A stretch of DNA of 12,648 nt, taken from positions 1-12,648 of the forward strand of contig CBCPNA010000049.1 of assembly GCA_965120415.1 (NCBI GenBank), read 5' to 3'. This DNA is from CBCPNA01 sp965120415. Its GTDB lineage: Bacteria > Bacillota > Clostridia > Lachnospirales > CAG-274. How positions within the stretch are numbered: the first letter of the stretch is position 1; every line of letters begins with the position of its first letter. Shown piece after piece: positions 4,823-12,341 of this stretch. The notes under the pieces are model-generated. The model was not told the DNA's origin and ran no database searches. It was given only the letters and a program-made list of their open reading frames with translations. Both the position numbers and the translations under genes were made by a program.

Positions 4823-7582
4823 TTAGGCATTTATATTTTCTGTTTCTTTCTCCATTTGTTTTTCTGCTTCTTTTTTCATTTCTTTTTCTACTTCTTTTTC
4901 TATTTCTTTATCTGTTTCTTCATTATTTACATAAACATATTTAACTCCTTTGTTTAATGAAGCTTCAGGGTTAACCCCTTTAATTTTTATCTTTGAATCT
5001 TTTTTATCTGCTTTAAGCATAGTTTTTAAATCTTTATTAGCTTTATTTTCTTTTTTGTTATCTTCATTATTTACATTTTGTTTAAGTTTTGTAACCTCTT
5101 CTAATTTAGTTGTCATCATTTTATAAAGGTTAGTATCTTGTGGGAAATTATCAATAAATGGTATTATAGACTTACCAGCAAATAATAACCCATGCCCAGA
5201 TTCACTATTTGTAACAAAAGAAAGTTGTTTATTGCTTATGCTAAGAAGTTTTGCAAGCTCTAGTCTATCGTTTGTTGCTTGATTAAGCATCATAATAAAA
5301 TCACTGTTTGAAAGCATACGACGAGCAAGATCTGATAAAAGAAGCGTTTCAACGTTTTGTGTTATACCGGTTGGAACAGCACCCCATTTTCTGCTCCTTG
5401 ACCATAATTCAAAGAAGTATTGTGCGCTATATTCATTTGTGAAAAGAAGCTGCATTTCGTCTATATATATCCATGTACGCTTACCTTTTGATCTATTTTC
5501 AGTTATTTTGTTCCAAATTTGATCAAGTACAACTATCATACCAAAAGTCCTTAATTGTTTACCTAAATCACGCACATCATAAACAACTAAACGTTTTTTA
5601 GTATCAACATTTGTATGATTAGAAAATACAGATAAAACCCCATCTATATATATTTCTAAATCAAGCGCTAAGCTTTTAGCTTCTTCTTCAGGTTGTCTTT
5701 TAACAACTTCATAAAAATCTTTTAAAGTAGGTACTTTATTATGTTTAGGATTAGCAAAATATTTAGAATAACATATTTTACTTGCACGGCTTATTATAGA
5801 ACGTTGCCCAGCAGAAAGCCCCATATTACCCCCAACTAAAAGTTCGCAAATAGTAAGGATAAACTCAGATTTCAATTGCAATGGATCTTCTTCATCGCCA
5901 TAATCCATGCTACAATCCATAGGGTTAATATAGCTTTTACTACCCGCAGATATATGTACAATTTCTCCATCGAACCCTTGTGCTAAAGGTGTATATTCCC
6001 TTTCTGGATCTATTATAACAACTTCTGCATTAGGATCATTTAAAAGTACATTTATCATTTCACGTTTTGCTGCAAAGCTTTTACCAGAACCAGGTGTACC
6101 AAGTATTACCCCGTTAGGCGCTTTTAAATTATATCTATTAAAGAATATTAAGTTTCTTGAAAGTGCATTTAGCCCATAATACATACCATTTTTTTGGAAA
6201 AGCTCCATAGTCGTGAACGGTACAAAAATTGCGGTTGAAGCAGTTGTTAAAGTCCTTTCAATTTCTATATGGTTTTTACCTAATGGTAAAATACTGTTCA
6301 TAGCTTCTTTTTGTAATAGATTTAATTTTGATATTTTAACATTATGTTTTCTTGCAGCAGCCATTATTTGAAATGTATTGCTTTGTAAGTCATCTATACT
6401 ATCAGCAAATGTATATACAAGTAAAGTAACTTTAAACATTTGTTGATTTTGATTTTCTAATGAATGCAAAAGTTTTAAAGCCTCATTATAGCTTCTTCTT
6501 GTTTCCATAGGTACAGCAAGCTCTGTATCACGACCTTTTTGGATAGCTTGATCTTGTTTACCGGTTGCTTCCATTTCCATGAATGCTATTTGCCTTCTAA
6601 CAAATTCAAGTGATTTACCTTGATCAACATTTGATATATGCATAGAAATATTCATGTTAATAGGCAAGTCTGAAAGCTCTGATATTAGCTTATCTGAAAG
6701 CTCTGTTGGTAATTCTCTAAAAAATAATACTTGTCCAAATTTGTCGTCGAAAGAAAAGTAGCTGCTTTGCCTAAAGTCAAAACTATCTGGTACAATATAA
6801 GCTTTTGTTGTTAAGTTAGATTCCAAAAGCTGACTATATTTAAATGTAAATTTGTCATCTGGCCTAAATGTGTTATGAAGTAATTCTAATCTCTCTATAC
6901 CACTTAATACTTTAACTTCACAGCCTAATGATTTTAAACTAGTAACTAAATCTGTTTCGATTCTTGAAAGTGCTGCAATTGCATTTTCATAATTAGTAGC
7001 ATAAGTTGAAAAAGTTAAGAATTTATCTCTAATTACACTATTTTGCCCTTCAAGCGCTTTTTGTGCAAGCATACCGTTCATTTCTTTTCTATAGTCATCT
7101 AGCATATCACCATACATATCCATAAACATGCTATCTTTGAATTCTTCTGGATCTATTTTGTGATTAATTATGCTTATTTGTAGTTTTATTGTTGGGTCGC
7201 AGTAGTTAAGAAGTTCACAATATTTTGTGAAATATTCGATTTGTTCATCTCTTCTTGCTGTTTGATAATTTATATCTGAAAACTTAATAGTTTTGCTATA
7301 AAAACCAGGTTCTATCTCGCATATACCGTCTTCAAACATTCTTCTGTATTTAACTTGGCTTAATATAGAGCGTGGATTTTCTGTTTTTCTATAGTTTTTT
7401 CTTAGCTCTTCGCTTAGCTGCTCGGAACTCTTGTTCAGCTGCTTTAATTGTTCGGCGTATTTCTTTTCTCTTTCTTTTTGTCTTTTCTTTTGTTCTTTCG
7501 TATTCATAGAATTCTTTCCTGTTTCTTTCTTCTCTTGAGTTTTCATATTCTCTTTTTTCGCTTCTTTTTTGAACAATTTCAT
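4823..7582 (-). CDS. virB4: VirB4-family conjugation ATPase (PrgJ/TraE-like)
   Basis: This cytoplasmic ATPase powers assembly and DNA transfer of the type IV secretion channel. With the start chosen here it has 919 residues. The Walker A motif GTPGSGKS is at about 495-502, the Walker B region WIYIDEMQLL at about 704-713, and the downstream GITQNVE motif at about 738-744, all in the usual VirB4 order. I prefer ATG 7582 because AAAGGGGAG (7597-7589) stands 6 bases before it. The ATG at 7615, 11 codons upstream in the same frame, has no ribosome binding site. The N-terminal 80 residues are Lys/Glu-rich and overlap prgI for 194 bases. The C-terminal tail (last ~30 residues) is a run of EKE-type units, probably a charged helix, from near-12-base DNA repeats at 4830-4920. 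Neighbours prgI and M23 fit a PrgI-PrgJ-PrgK order. Confidence 0.96.
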   Translation of the reverse strand: MKLFKKEAKKENMKTQEKKETGKNSMNTKEQKKRQKEREKKYAEQLKQLNKSSEQLSEELRKNYRKTENPRSILSQVKYRRMFEDGICEIEPGFYSKTIKFSDINYQTARRDEQIEYFTKYCELLNYCDPTIKLQISIINHKIDPEEFKDSMFMDMYGDMLDDYRKEMNGMLAQKALEGQNSVIRDKFLTFSTYATNYENAIAALSRIETDLVTSLKSLGCEVKVLSGIERLELLHNTFRPDDKFTFKYSQLLESNLTTKAYIVPDSFDFRQSSYFSFDDKFGQVLFFRELPTELSDKLISELSDLPINMNISMHISNVDQGKSLEFVRRQIAFMEMEATGKQDQAIQKGRDTELAVPMETRRSYNEALKLLHSLENQNQQMFKVTLLVYTFADSIDDLQSNTFQIMAAARKHNVKISKLNLLQKEAMNSILPLGKNHIEIERTLTTASTAIFVPFTTMELFQKNGMYYGLNALSRNLIFFNRYNLKAPNGVILGTPGSGKSFAAKREMINVLLNDPNAEVVIIDPEREYTPLAQGFDGEIVHISAGSKSYINPMDCSMDYGDEEDPLQLKSEFILTICELLVGGNMGLSAGQRSIISRASKICYSKYFANPKHNKVPTLKDFYEVVKRQPEEEAKSLALDLEIYIDGVLSVFSNHTNVDTKKRLVVYDVRDLGKQLRTFGMIVVLDQIWNKITENRSKGKRTWIYIDEMQLLFTNEYSAQYFFELWSRSRKWGAVPTGITQNVETLLLSDLARRMLSNSDFIMMLNQATNDRLELAKLLSISNKQLSFVTNSESGHGLLFAGKSIIPFIDNFPQDTNLYKMMTTKLEEVTKLKQNVNNEDNKKENKANKDLKTMLKADKKDSKIKIKGVNPEASLNKGVKYVYVNNEETDKEIEKEVEKEMKKEAEKQMEKETENINA

Positions 7583-7949
7583 AAATAAACTCCCCTTTCC
7601 CGTTACCTTCTTCATCTATTAATTCTACAAAATTATCTACAATTAATTCTGTGCTATAATTAAAGTAGTTTATGCCAAATATATGCTTTAAAAATAGAGC
7701 CATATATTTTTCAAATGCCATGCCTTCTTTTTTAACAAAGCCTATAGCAACAAGTGGTATAATCTCTATCATTACTACAGTACTTGAAATATCTATAGAA
7801 AAGTAAAAGATATTGTTTAATATAAAAAAACTACTAACTGAAATTACTATAGCTAAAATTAAAACTACTAGCTTTCTTAGCGAAAGGCCAAATATAATTT
7901 TTTCTTCATAATCTGTAATTTCTTTAGGAATAGAAACTGTAATCGCCAT
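7389..7949 (-). CDS. prgI: PrgI/VirB3-like inner-membrane conjugation protein
   Basis: The first 110 residues match the PrgI family pattern: VSIPKEITDYEEKI at 5-18, the GLSLRKL segment at 21-27, two hydrophobic helices at about 26-46 and 52-72, then GMAFEKYMALFLKH. PrgI corresponds to VirB3 and partners VirB4 in the inner-membrane complex. At 186 residues it is longer than I expect for the family (about 110-130). The extra C-terminal 60-70 residues are nearly all Lys, Arg and Glu, and are encoded by the same DNA as the N-terminus of VirB4 in another frame. There is no ribosome binding site next to the ATG. The only strong one is AGGAGG at 8139-8134, 184 bases upstream, across hairpin element 2. 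Confidence 0.9.
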   Translation of the reverse strand: MAITVSIPKEITDYEEKIIFGLSLRKLVVLILAIVISVSSFFILNNIFYFSIDISSTVVMIEIIPLVAIGFVKKEGMAFEKYMALFLKHIFGINYFNYSTELIVDNFVELIDEEGNGKGEFIYEIVQKRSEKREYENSREERNRKEFYEYERTKEKTKRKRKEIRRTIKAAEQEFRAAKRRAKKKL

Positions 7950-8014
7950 AAAAATTATGTTACTGAAAATTTATAAAAAGTTAGACTTTTTTTTAATTAA
8001 TTGGATTTTTATCA

Positions 8015-8043
8015 TTGATTTTATGTGAAAAATTGTGTATAAT
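8015..8043 (+). promoter_or_regulatory. Plus-strand promoter inside the loop of hairpin element 2
   Basis: TTGATT (8015-8020), a 17-base spacer and TATAAT (8038-8043) form a good sigma-A promoter on the strand opposite to the operon. The -10 box is part of a 14-bp palindrome (8038-8051), so a TATAAT also faces left, but its -35 box (ATAATA) is poor. Transcription would start near 8050 and meet the terminator at 8066-8094. Confidence 0.5.
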
Positions 8044-8065
8044 ATATTATAGTGTATATTTTGAG

Positions 8066-8094
8066 TAGTATTATTTTTTAATACTATTTTTTTT
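8066..8094 (+). terminator. Plus-strand intrinsic terminator in the prgI leader
   Basis: TAGTATT (8066-8072) pairs with AATACTA (8080-8086) around a 7-base loop, and eight T follow (8087-8094). No plus-strand gene precedes it; only the promoter at 8015-8043 does, so the pair would define an RNA of about 45 bases antisense to the prgI leader. The stem is AT-rich, so termination may be partial. Confidence 0.55.
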
Positions 8095-8183
8095 GCCTAT
8101 CTTTTTATAATGTTACACATTTTCTTGTAACTTCCTCCTTTTTTGTTTATTAGTATAATATAAGCCGTTGTAACATACGCCTT

Positions 8184-9032
8184 TTAGTGAGCGCTAAACA
8201 TACTTTTTGCCACTCTACCCGAAGACATTGCTGCTAAAGCAATACATATCATATAAATAATAAGATCTAAAAATGAACTAACGCTTGCAGCTAATGTGTC
8301 AAACATAGTTACATAGAATCTAACTAATATATAAATAAGCACCCCTTGGAAGCTTAGGGCAGCAACATTTTTTAAAAAGTTTTTGCCTATTTGGCTAAAT
8401 TCATCTGATGGAAAAGTTGCTATTGCTATAGGTGATACTACATAATACAGATATAACTCTATAAATCTTGCAACAGACATGATTTTTATTGCACCTGTCG
8501 CAAGCACTGAACCAACCCATGCTATAAACGCTTCTATTATTTGCACTAGGTTTGAGCCTATATCTATAAGGCTCAAAAGGCTATACCCGGTTAAGAGATT
8601 ATCTATTATACTATTAACCGAAGCTTCATAAGAATTGTCATTTTGAAAAAGATTTTTAATATCAATAATAAAATCTGTACTAATCATTTGAATAAATAGA
8701 ACGATTTGTGCAGACATATCTACAGCCATTTTACAAAGTATCATCTTTATAAAAGCTTTAAAAACTGGTTCTGCACCAAAAGACATATTACCGCCAGCAC
8801 CTTCAACCCTCATACTTATCTTATATATTTCTAAAACAAAGAATATACAGAGTATAACATAAGCCATTGGTAAAGAAACTTGTTCTAATATTGTTGTAGC
8901 GACAGAAAATAGCGATGGGTTAAATTCGGCCATAGTTTGTGTTAAGTATGTTATTCCTGTTAAATCTACAAGTGCATTTTCAATAAACCCGGATAAAGTA
9001 CTTACAATAAGTGTGCCAATGATTAAAAACAT
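8184..9032 (-). CDS. TrbL/VirB6-like polytopic membrane protein (PrgH-like)
   Basis: The 282-residue protein is largely hydrophobic, with probable membrane segments near 1-20, 53-72, 95-117, 160-180, 190-207, 225-243 and 253-272. The block ARFIELYLYYVVSPIAIATF at 188-207, followed by IGKNFLKNVAALSFQG at 215-230, is the pattern I associate with TrbL/VirB6-type conjugation proteins of Firmicutes. VirB6 proteins form the inner-membrane DNA passage with VirB3 and VirB4. The start at 9032 has GGGGGAGGT six bases upstream. It lies between the small Maff2-like gene and prgI, the usual place. The last residues are short and polar with no long cytoplasmic tail. Confidence 0.88.
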   Translation of the reverse strand: MFLIIGTLIVSTLSGFIENALVDLTGITYLTQTMAEFNPSLFSVATTILEQVSLPMAYVILCIFFVLEIYKISMRVEGAGGNMSFGAEPVFKAFIKMILCKMAVDMSAQIVLFIQMISTDFIIDIKNLFQNDNSYEASVNSIIDNLLTGYSLLSLIDIGSNLVQIIEAFIAWVGSVLATGAIKIMSVARFIELYLYYVVSPIAIATFPSDEFSQIGKNFLKNVAALSFQGVLIYILVRFYVTMFDTLAASVSSFLDLIIYMICIALAAMSSGRVAKSMFSAH

Positions 9033-9112
9033 AAAATACCTCCCCCTTTGATTTAATTTTGTTATAAACCTAACTATATATAATATTAAATCCTATGACT
9101 ATTTTTAAAATG

Positions 9113-9148
9113 TTCCAAAACTTCTACTAAAGTGTAGAAGTTTTGGAA
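9113..9148 (-). terminator. Strong perfect hairpin after the Maff2-like gene (attenuator or mRNA stabiliser)
   Basis: TTCCAAAACTTCTAC (9113-9127) and its exact complement (9134-9148) form a 15-bp stem with a 6-base loop, 20 bases after the stop of the small membrane protein gene. On the minus strand it is followed by CATTTTAAAAA, not a clean U-run, so termination would be partial at best. Its place after a presumed abundant pilin-like subunit suits an element that keeps upstream mRNA high relative to the rest. Confidence 0.6.
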
Positions 9149-9167
9149 GTTGCTTGAGAAGATACTG

Positions 9168-9416
9168 TTACGATACTGAAATAAGGGTACTGAAAAATGC
9201 TGCTGCTGCTACAATTAAGCCGCCACCAACTATTTGCCAAACTCCAGATTGCAAAGCTGGGCCGTTTTTATCTTTTAGAGCCGTTCCTAATATAATAACG
9301 CCCCATACAAGCCATAAAGCTCCCCCAACAGTAACAAAGTTTACTAATAACTCTATAATACTATTAAAAGCAGTTGAACCATCTACACTTACACTAATAG
9401 AACTACTTAAAATCAT
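9168..9416 (-). CDS. Maff2-family small membrane protein, VirB2/pilin-like
   Basis: The product has 82 residues with two hydrophobic helices at about 20-45 (ELLVNFVTVGGALWLVWGVI) and 60-79 (GVWQIVGGGLIVAAAAFFST), joined by a short polar turn (KDKNGPALQSG). This is the Maff2 pattern found beside virD4 in many Firmicute conjugative elements, and it resembles VirB2/TrbC subunits in size and layout; the pilin role is inference. An upstream ATG at 9425 gives 85 residues, but AAAGG would then touch it. AGAAAGGA stands 8 bases before ATG 9416, which I therefore prefer. It starts 27 bases after the virD4 stop and is followed by a strong hairpin. Confidence 0.87.
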   Translation of the reverse strand: MILSSSISVSVDGSTAFNSIIELLVNFVTVGGALWLVWGVIILGTALKDKNGPALQSGVWQIVGGGLIVAAAAFFSTLISVS

Positions 9417-9443
9417 AAAAACCATCCTTTCTCTTAATAAAAT

Positions 9444-11501
9444 TTAAAAATCATCCCCAGACTCTTCGTCAGAGTCATCTTCATAATCAAAATCATCATC
9501 TAAATCAAAATCATCATTAGATTCATCTTCAAAATCATCATTTAAATCAAAATTATCATTAGATTCATTTTCAAAATCATTATCTAAATTAAAATCATCA
9601 TTAGATTCATCTTCTTTTTCTGTATCAGCTGTAGTAGTTTGTTCTAGCAAACTATCTAAATCAAAATCATCAAATAATTTTTCTTTATCTACATAATCAT
9701 CGACTAATTCATCTAGATTTATTTCTCTAACAACTGAAACATCTTCAAAAAAAGATTCACTATCAAATTCTTGAGTTGCTGTTGCTGTAGCAGCAGCTTC
9801 TCTTATATCAAATATAGGTGCCCCACCATCATATATTTGTTTAAATCTTTTATGTGTGTTAGTTTTATACTTTTCAGATTTAAAAGGTGGTAACCCTGTT
9901 ATTAAAACAAGACACTGCGACCTTTTAAGCCTTCCTATTTCTGCTGCATCTATTAAATCTCTTCCTAATATTTGATTTTGCATGCTAAAGCCGTCGCTTT
10001 GGCCTTTGCTAACACTACTATTTTGAGAATCGATAGTTGTTTTACCTATCATTTCTGATAATTGTTTTGTTGTTTTAGTTGATTTACCACCTAAAAATAC
10101 TAGCGTATCGCAACAGTCGATAATTGTTTCTGCATCATCTTTATAAATAGATGTTAGCTGCGTAAAGCTTTGTAAGATTATTGTACAAGAAACTTCCCTA
10201 CTTCTTATTGTACTTATAAGACGTTGGAAATCAGGTACTTTACCTATGTTTGCAAACTCATCAAATAAACATCTTACATGAACTGGTAGTTTACCGCCGT
10301 ATTCATTATCAGCTTTTTCACAAAGCAAGTTAAACATTTGATACATAATCATAGCTATTAAAAATGAATATGTACTGTCTGTATCACTCATTATTACGAA
10401 AAATGCAGTTTTTCTATCGCCTAGTAAATCTAGCTGTAATTCATCAAACATCATTATTTCACGAAGTTCATCTATATCAAATGGTGCAAGCCTTGCCCCA
10501 CATGATATCAAGATACTTTTCATTGTTTTACCAGCTGCTGCTTTAAACTTTTTATATTGTTTAACAGCAAGGCAGTTAGGCTTTTCAAGCTCTAAGTCCT
10601 CAAACATTATATCTATAGGGCTTTGATAATCTTCATCCTCTTCTTTAACTTTACACATTTCTATCATTTCTATCATCATAGGTATGTTTTGATCTTCTGG
10701 TGGTGCTTCATAATATAAATAAGCGATAAAAGCTGTATATAACAACCTTTCACAGTCTTTCCAAAATTTGTCTCCGGACTGTGCTCCTTCACCGTTTGTA
10801 TTTTCCATTAAAACGTTTACAACCTTTAAGATATCTTTTTCTTTATTTATGTAAGCTAAAGGGTTATAATGAAGCGATTTAGAAAAGTCTATTGTATTAA
10901 AGGCTCTTAATTCAAACCCATTATTTACAAACAGGTAACCTGTTTCTGGTAATATTGTACCTTTTGGATCGGTTATAACATAGCTGCTATGTAATTGCAT
11001 TAATGATGGTTTTATTTCAGAAAATGTTTTACCAGAACCAGAACCACCGACTATAACAATATTTTTGTTACGGTCTGCTTCAAAGCTTTTTACTTTTCTT
11101 ACACTTATTTTTTCTGTATGTGAGAGAGGTATATTCATGTCGGGCTCTGGGTCTGTTAAAGGAAGGATATCCCTTTTTGTGCCCCATTTAGAGCTACCAT
11201 GTTCAATACCTTTCATGAAATTTTTAGATACGAATATAACATAAGCTACAAGTATCCAAACTAAAATAAATCCAATGACTCCAGCAATTATTGCATTTTT
11301 TGTCTTTCCTATAACAAAAGGATTTTGCGAAATTTCAAAAGTAAAAGAAGAAAAACACAAATTTATTTTGTTTATAAAAGCTATTTCATCTGATATAGAG
11401 TCATAAATAAGAGTTATTCTGTTAAATATATAAAATGCTATGACAGAAAATATAATGCCTAGATAAGTAAATGCTTTTAAGTCTTTTTTCATTTCTAACA
11501 T
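9444..11501 (-). CDS. virD4: VirD4/TraG-family coupling ATPase (PcfC-like) with acidic repeat tail
   Basis: This type IV coupling protein carries the relaxase-DNA complex to the channel. In 685 residues it has two N-terminal membrane helices (about 11-33 and 69-92), HGSSKWGT at 101-108 as in Gram-positive VirD4 proteins, Walker A GGSGSGKT at 152-159, TDPKG at 177-181, Walker B CLFDEFANIG at 411-420 and the SREVSCTIILQSFTQL motif at 434-449. The ATPase core ends near 565. The remaining 120 residues are acidic and contain three tandem 14-residue units (SNDDF-DL-DDF type, about 632-673). The start is fixed by GGGGGAG, 10 bases before ATG 11501. The 118-base gap upstream to the PcfB-like gene holds short AT-rich dyads (for example 11528-11547) and no gene. 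Confidence 0.97.
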   Translation of the reverse strand: MLEMKKDLKAFTYLGIIFSVIAFYIFNRITLIYDSISDEIAFINKINLCFSSFTFEISQNPFVIGKTKNAIIAGVIGFILVWILVAYVIFVSKNFMKGIEHGSSKWGTKRDILPLTDPEPDMNIPLSHTEKISVRKVKSFEADRNKNIVIVGGSGSGKTFSEIKPSLMQLHSSYVITDPKGTILPETGYLFVNNGFELRAFNTIDFSKSLHYNPLAYINKEKDILKVVNVLMENTNGEGAQSGDKFWKDCERLLYTAFIAYLYYEAPPEDQNIPMMIEMIEMCKVKEEDEDYQSPIDIMFEDLELEKPNCLAVKQYKKFKAAAGKTMKSILISCGARLAPFDIDELREIMMFDELQLDLLGDRKTAFFVIMSDTDSTYSFLIAMIMYQMFNLLCEKADNEYGGKLPVHVRCLFDEFANIGKVPDFQRLISTIRSREVSCTIILQSFTQLTSIYKDDAETIIDCCDTLVFLGGKSTKTTKQLSEMIGKTTIDSQNSSVSKGQSDGFSMQNQILGRDLIDAAEIGRLKRSQCLVLITGLPPFKSEKYKTNTHKRFKQIYDGGAPIFDIREAAATATATQEFDSESFFEDVSVVREINLDELVDDYVDKEKLFDDFDLDSLLEQTTTADTEKEDESNDDFNLDNDFENESNDNFDLNDDFEDESNDDFDLDDDFDYEDDSDEESGDDF
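9478..9603 (-). repeat. Three tandem 42-bp repeats in the virD4 tail
   Basis: Units at 9478-9519, 9520-9561 and 9562-9603 are each 42 bases and differ by a few substitutions. They encode 14-residue acidic units of the kind ESNDDFDLDDDFE. The length is a multiple of three, so change in copy number would keep the frame. Confidence 0.85.
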
Positions 11502-11619
11502 TTTTTATAAGCTCCCCCTTTACCTATAAAATTTGAGTTAAAATTTTGTCACTAAGTGTTACCAATCAAGAGGAGTTGGCGCTCTTTATAGCTTGTATAT
11601 TTGAATATTAAAAATATAG

Positions 11620-12231
11620 TTACATTGTAGGTTGTATCCTTTTTTTGTTAGCGCTTAAAGAACCTATTGATAAATCTTGTTTTTTCTCTTTTTCTCTCTT
11701 CATTGCTCTTTCTATTGCATCGTTCATTTTAAGTGACATATTTGCTTTTCCTAATGACTGTTGAATGTCATCAAGTCTCTTTTTAAAGTTTTCAATAGAT
11801 TGATCTTTCACTTTTTGTGAAAGTGTTTTAAAATCATTTGTAAATTTAATATCAATAATAAATTCATCATTATTGTTTATGTGTGCATCAGATATTTCAA
11901 TACCAACTTTTTTTGCTTCGGCTTGTAGTTCGTTAAATTTAAACCATGTACTTTGTTCTGCTGCTGTTTTTGGATTAAATGGTTTCATTGTTGCGTAACT
12001 TTTTTTAGCGTCGTCTTTTTCGATAGTTTTAAGTTTGTTTTTTGAATTTTCTTGATTTTTTTCAGTTTTGCTGGAAGAAAGTTGACTTTTGCTACTTTCT
12101 TCTTCTTTGCTTTTTGTTAAACTTTCTTTAGCTTTGTTATACATCCATTTAATCGCCGCTAATAAATACTTTAATGCATCGAAGAAAAGCTTTGAAATAA
12201 CTCTTAAAGCTTCTTGTGATGAATCGCCCAC
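11620..12231 (-). CDS. PcfB/DUF3801-like conjugation accessory protein
   Basis: This 203-residue protein is the first of the transfer operon. It has an N-terminal helical segment (about 5-35), a Ser/Lys/Glu-rich linker (about 36-75), a small folded region (about 85-140, WFKFNELQAEAKKVGIEIS then FIIDIKFTNDFKTL) and a basic helical C-terminus. The central pattern, a helix containing an AKKxGI segment followed by a beta hairpin, and the position just before virD4 match the PcfB/DUF3801 family, which helps dock the relaxosome to the coupling protein. The similarity is by eye. I choose a GTG start at 12231, because GAGGTGAT (12243-12236) is well placed for it; a GTG at 12240 would lie inside that ribosome binding site. 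A promoter lies at 12287-12315. Confidence 0.65.
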   Translation of the reverse strand: MGDSSQEALRVISKLFFDALKYLLAAIKWMYNKAKESLTKSKEEESSKSQLSSSKTEKNQENSKNKLKTIEKDDAKKSYATMKPFNPKTAAEQSTWFKFNELQAEAKKVGIEISDAHINNNDEFIIDIKFTNDFKTLSQKVKDQSIENFKKRLDDIQQSLGKANMSLKMNDAIERAMKREKEKKQDLSIGSLSANKKRIQPTM

Positions 12232-12286
12232 GTAAATCACCTCACATTCTTTTAAATTTAATTTCAGACATCGTTTTATAGACTAT

Positions 12287-12315
12287 ATAATATACTATTT
12301 AAATTATTTTGTCAA
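12287..12315 (-). promoter_or_regulatory. Promoter of the transfer operon
   Basis: On the minus strand TTGACA (12315-12310), a 17-base spacer and TATTAT (12292-12287) form a strong promoter, about 56 bases before the GTG start of the PcfB-like gene. Only 26 bases separate its -35 box from that of the opposite parA promoter, so one regulator bound between or over them could control both. Confidence 0.75.
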
Positions 12316-12341
12316 TATATAATTTTTTTTATTAAGTTTAT

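Larger units (their letters stand above)
7959..8139 (-). promoter_or_regulatory. Hairpin element 2 between AGGAGG and prgI start
   Basis: The layout repeats that at 2554-2643. AGGAGG (8139-8134) is followed by GTTAC (8131-8127), which pairs with GTAAC (7963-7959). GAAAAT (8124-8119) pairs with ATTTTC (7970-7965). After an 8-base bulge TTATAAAAAG (8110-8101) pairs with CTTTTTATAA (7980-7971). The pair that closes the second stem is C-G in element 1 and T-A here, a compensatory change. The loop is about 120 bases and different in sequence. The prgI ATG at 7949 is 9 bases after the stem. GTTACA (8131-8126) can instead pair locally with TGTAAC (8117-8112). Confidence 0.7.

Noticed and set aside
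7583..7615. Upstream ATG at 7615 as the virB4 start
   Set aside because: No ribosome binding site precedes it, while GGGGAG stands at the right distance before the in-frame ATG at 7582.
7959..8131. Group I or group II intron remnant in the hairpin elements
   Set aside because: At 78 and 173 bases the elements are too short and show no intron motifs or encoded protein; the shared part is a simple stem.
9154..9447. Plus-strand 97-codon frame opposite the Maff2-like gene
   Set aside because: It mirrors a recognised small membrane protein gene and runs through the hairpin region; no independent evidence.
10364..10546. Plus-strand 60-codon frame inside virD4
   Set aside because: Antisense shadow of the VirD4 ATPase core.
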